Of a stretch of 64,000 bases of DNA, positions 63,018 to 64,000 are shown in pieces (the stretch's first letter is position 1; every line of letters starts with the position of its first letter). A model generated the notes under the pieces. That model did not search any database, was not told the DNA's origin, and saw nothing but the letters and a program-made list of their open reading frames with translations. Both the position numbers and the translations under genes were made by a program. The stretch is from Saccharopolyspora elongata (lineage in GTDB: Bacteria; Actinomycetota; Actinomycetes; Mycobacteriales; Pseudonocardiaceae): the NCBI RefSeq assembly GCF_004348985.1, contig NZ_SMKW01000039.1, forward strand, positions 24,339-88,338, in the 5' to 3' direction.

Positions 63018-64000
63018 GTGACAGACGTAGCCGTCGTCGGGTTCGCGCAGGCACCGAACGTGCGCGCCACCCGGGGCACCACCAACGGCGTCGAGATGCT
63101 GGTGCCGATCTTCCGCGAAGTGCTGGCCGAAACCGGGCTCGCCAAGGAGGACATCGGGTTCTGGTGCTCGGGGTCGTCGGACTACCTCGCGGGCCGGGCG
63201 TTCTCGTTCATCGCGGCGGTCGACGCCATCGGCGCGTTCCCGCCGATCAACGAGTCGCACGTGGAGATGGACGCGGCGTGGGCTCTCTACGAGGCGTGGG
63301 TGAAGATCCGCACCGGCGAGGTCGACACGGCGCTGGTCTACGGCTTCGGCAAGTCCTCGGCTGGCGACCTGCGCCGGACCCTCGCGCTGCAGCTCGATCC
63401 CTACTCGGTCGCGCCGCTGTGGCCGGACTCGGTGAGCATCGCCGGGCTGCAGGCCCGGCTCGGCCTGGACGCCGGCGACTGGACCGAGCGCGACATGGCG
63501 GCCGTGGCCGCTCGAAGTCGCGCCGCGGCAACGGAAAATCCCAGAGCACAGGTGTCCGGATCGGTCGACGCCGAGAATCTGCTCGGCGCGCCCTACATCG
63601 CCGATCCGCTCCGCGCGCACGACTGCGCGCCGATCTCCGACGGCGCAGCCGTCGTCGTCCTGGCGAGCGGGGACCGGGCCCGGGAGATCCGCGAAAGGCC
63701 CGCCTGGATAACCGGTTTGGAGCACCGCGTCGAGTCGGGCAGCCTCGGCTCCCGCGATCTGCGCCGATCGACTTCGACCACCGCCGCGGCGCGAGCCGCC
63801 GGGGCCGACGGCGTCGAGGTCGCGGAACTGCACGCGCCGTTCACCCACCAGGAAATCCTGCTGCGCCGGGCGATCGGGCTCGATGACTCGGTCGCGATCA
63901 ACCCCTCCGGCGGCGCGCTCTGCGGCAATCCGATGTTCGCGGCCGGTCTGGCCCGCATCGGCGAGGCCTCGGCGCGCGTGATGGACGGGCGGGCCGGGCG
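63018..64000 (+). CDS. Thiolase / lipid-transfer (SCP-x-like) protein, 3'-truncated by window edge
   Basis: Partial coding region of 327 codons with no stop before the window end. Starts at GTG 63018 after GGGAG. The N-terminal VAVVGFAQAPNVRATRGTTN and the mid-block PISDGAAVVVLASGDRARE, ELHAPFTHQEILLRRAIGL and INPSGGALCGNPMFAAG are typical of Ltp/SCP-x thiolase-fold proteins. Follows the OB protein by 18 bases, as Rv3522 (ltp4) follows Rv3521. The usual thiolase active-site Cys context is replaced by WCSGSSDY, so it may be an aldolase-like lipid-transfer enzyme instead of a thiolase. Confidence 0.88.
   Translation, partial: MTDVAVVGFAQAPNVRATRGTTNGVEMLVPIFREVLAETGLAKEDIGFWCSGSSDYLAGRAFSFIAAVDAIGAFPPINESHVEMDAAWALYEAWVKIRTGEVDTALVYGFGKSSAGDLRRTLALQLDPYSVAPLWPDSVSIAGLQARLGLDAGDWTERDMAAVAARSRAAATENPRAQVSGSVDAENLLGAPYIADPLRAHDCAPISDGAAVVVLASGDRAREIRERPAWITGLEHRVESGSLGSRDLRRSTSTTAAARAAGADGVEVAELHAPFTHQEILLRRAIGLDDSVAINPSGGALCGNPMFAAGLARIGEASARVMDGRAG

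Overview
The window is high-GC DNA with many GTG starts, TANNNT -10 elements placed a few bases before start codons, mycothiol-type enzymes and a complete mce4-type operon. Together these point to an actinomycete of the Pseudonocardiaceae/mycolate-actinomycete breadth. A Saccharopolyspora-like genome is my best guess, inferred from gene content and not proven.

Layout. 1-12.6 kb: housekeeping and accessory genes (a DHFR-fold reductase cut by the window edge, uvrA, a DinB/maleylpyruvate-isomerase-like enzyme, an antiporter remnant, metallo-beta-lactamase-fold hydrolase, LysE and AI-2E transporters, a linear alkylsulfatase, a LigD-type polymerase). 12.6-23.6 kb: transporters and regulators (DHA2 pump with DUF2871, AraC regulator beside a second pump that has lost its middle, acyltransferase-like membrane protein, orphan histidine kinase, two serine beta-lactamase-fold proteins with a LysR regulator, YdcF protein). 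23.6-34.1 kb: IclR regulator, solitary DnaK, CPBP protein, a NarL-type two-component system whose kinase has an in-frame TGA, a DUF2268 protease behind a MerR-type promoter, an AbiEi/DUF559 protein and a glycosyltransferase. 34.2-64 kb: a sterol island, interrupted at 50.5-54.8 kb by gene remnants, a TnpB insertion element and an ECF sigma operon.

The sterol island contains yrbE4AB-mce4A-F (steroid import), two SDRs and an aldehyde dehydrogenase, fadE26-fadE27-fadD17, a divergent fadD19/echA19 pair, another acyl-CoA ligase, an F420-type monooxygenase, a two-domain OB-fold protein and a thiolase/lipid-transfer protein that runs off the right edge. The set closely resembles the Mycobacterium tuberculosis Rv3492c-Rv3523 cholesterol region. 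Sites fitting the KstR operator (TNNAACNNGTTNNA) lie in front of the catabolic units, so these genes probably form one derepressible side-chain-degradation regulon.

Between genes there is unusual structure. (i) A ~160-bp element occurs twice in opposite orientation (54.8 and 58.8 kb), folds into a long nested hairpin, and differs between copies by compensatory base-pair changes. (ii) A dispersed ~46-bp palindrome with CGTGAG...CTCACG arms occurs at least seven times, once inside a coding sequence where it encodes an inter-domain linker. (iii) A second palindrome family has a TTTC-N4-GAAA core. These, not a conventional operon, are the least explained parts of the window.
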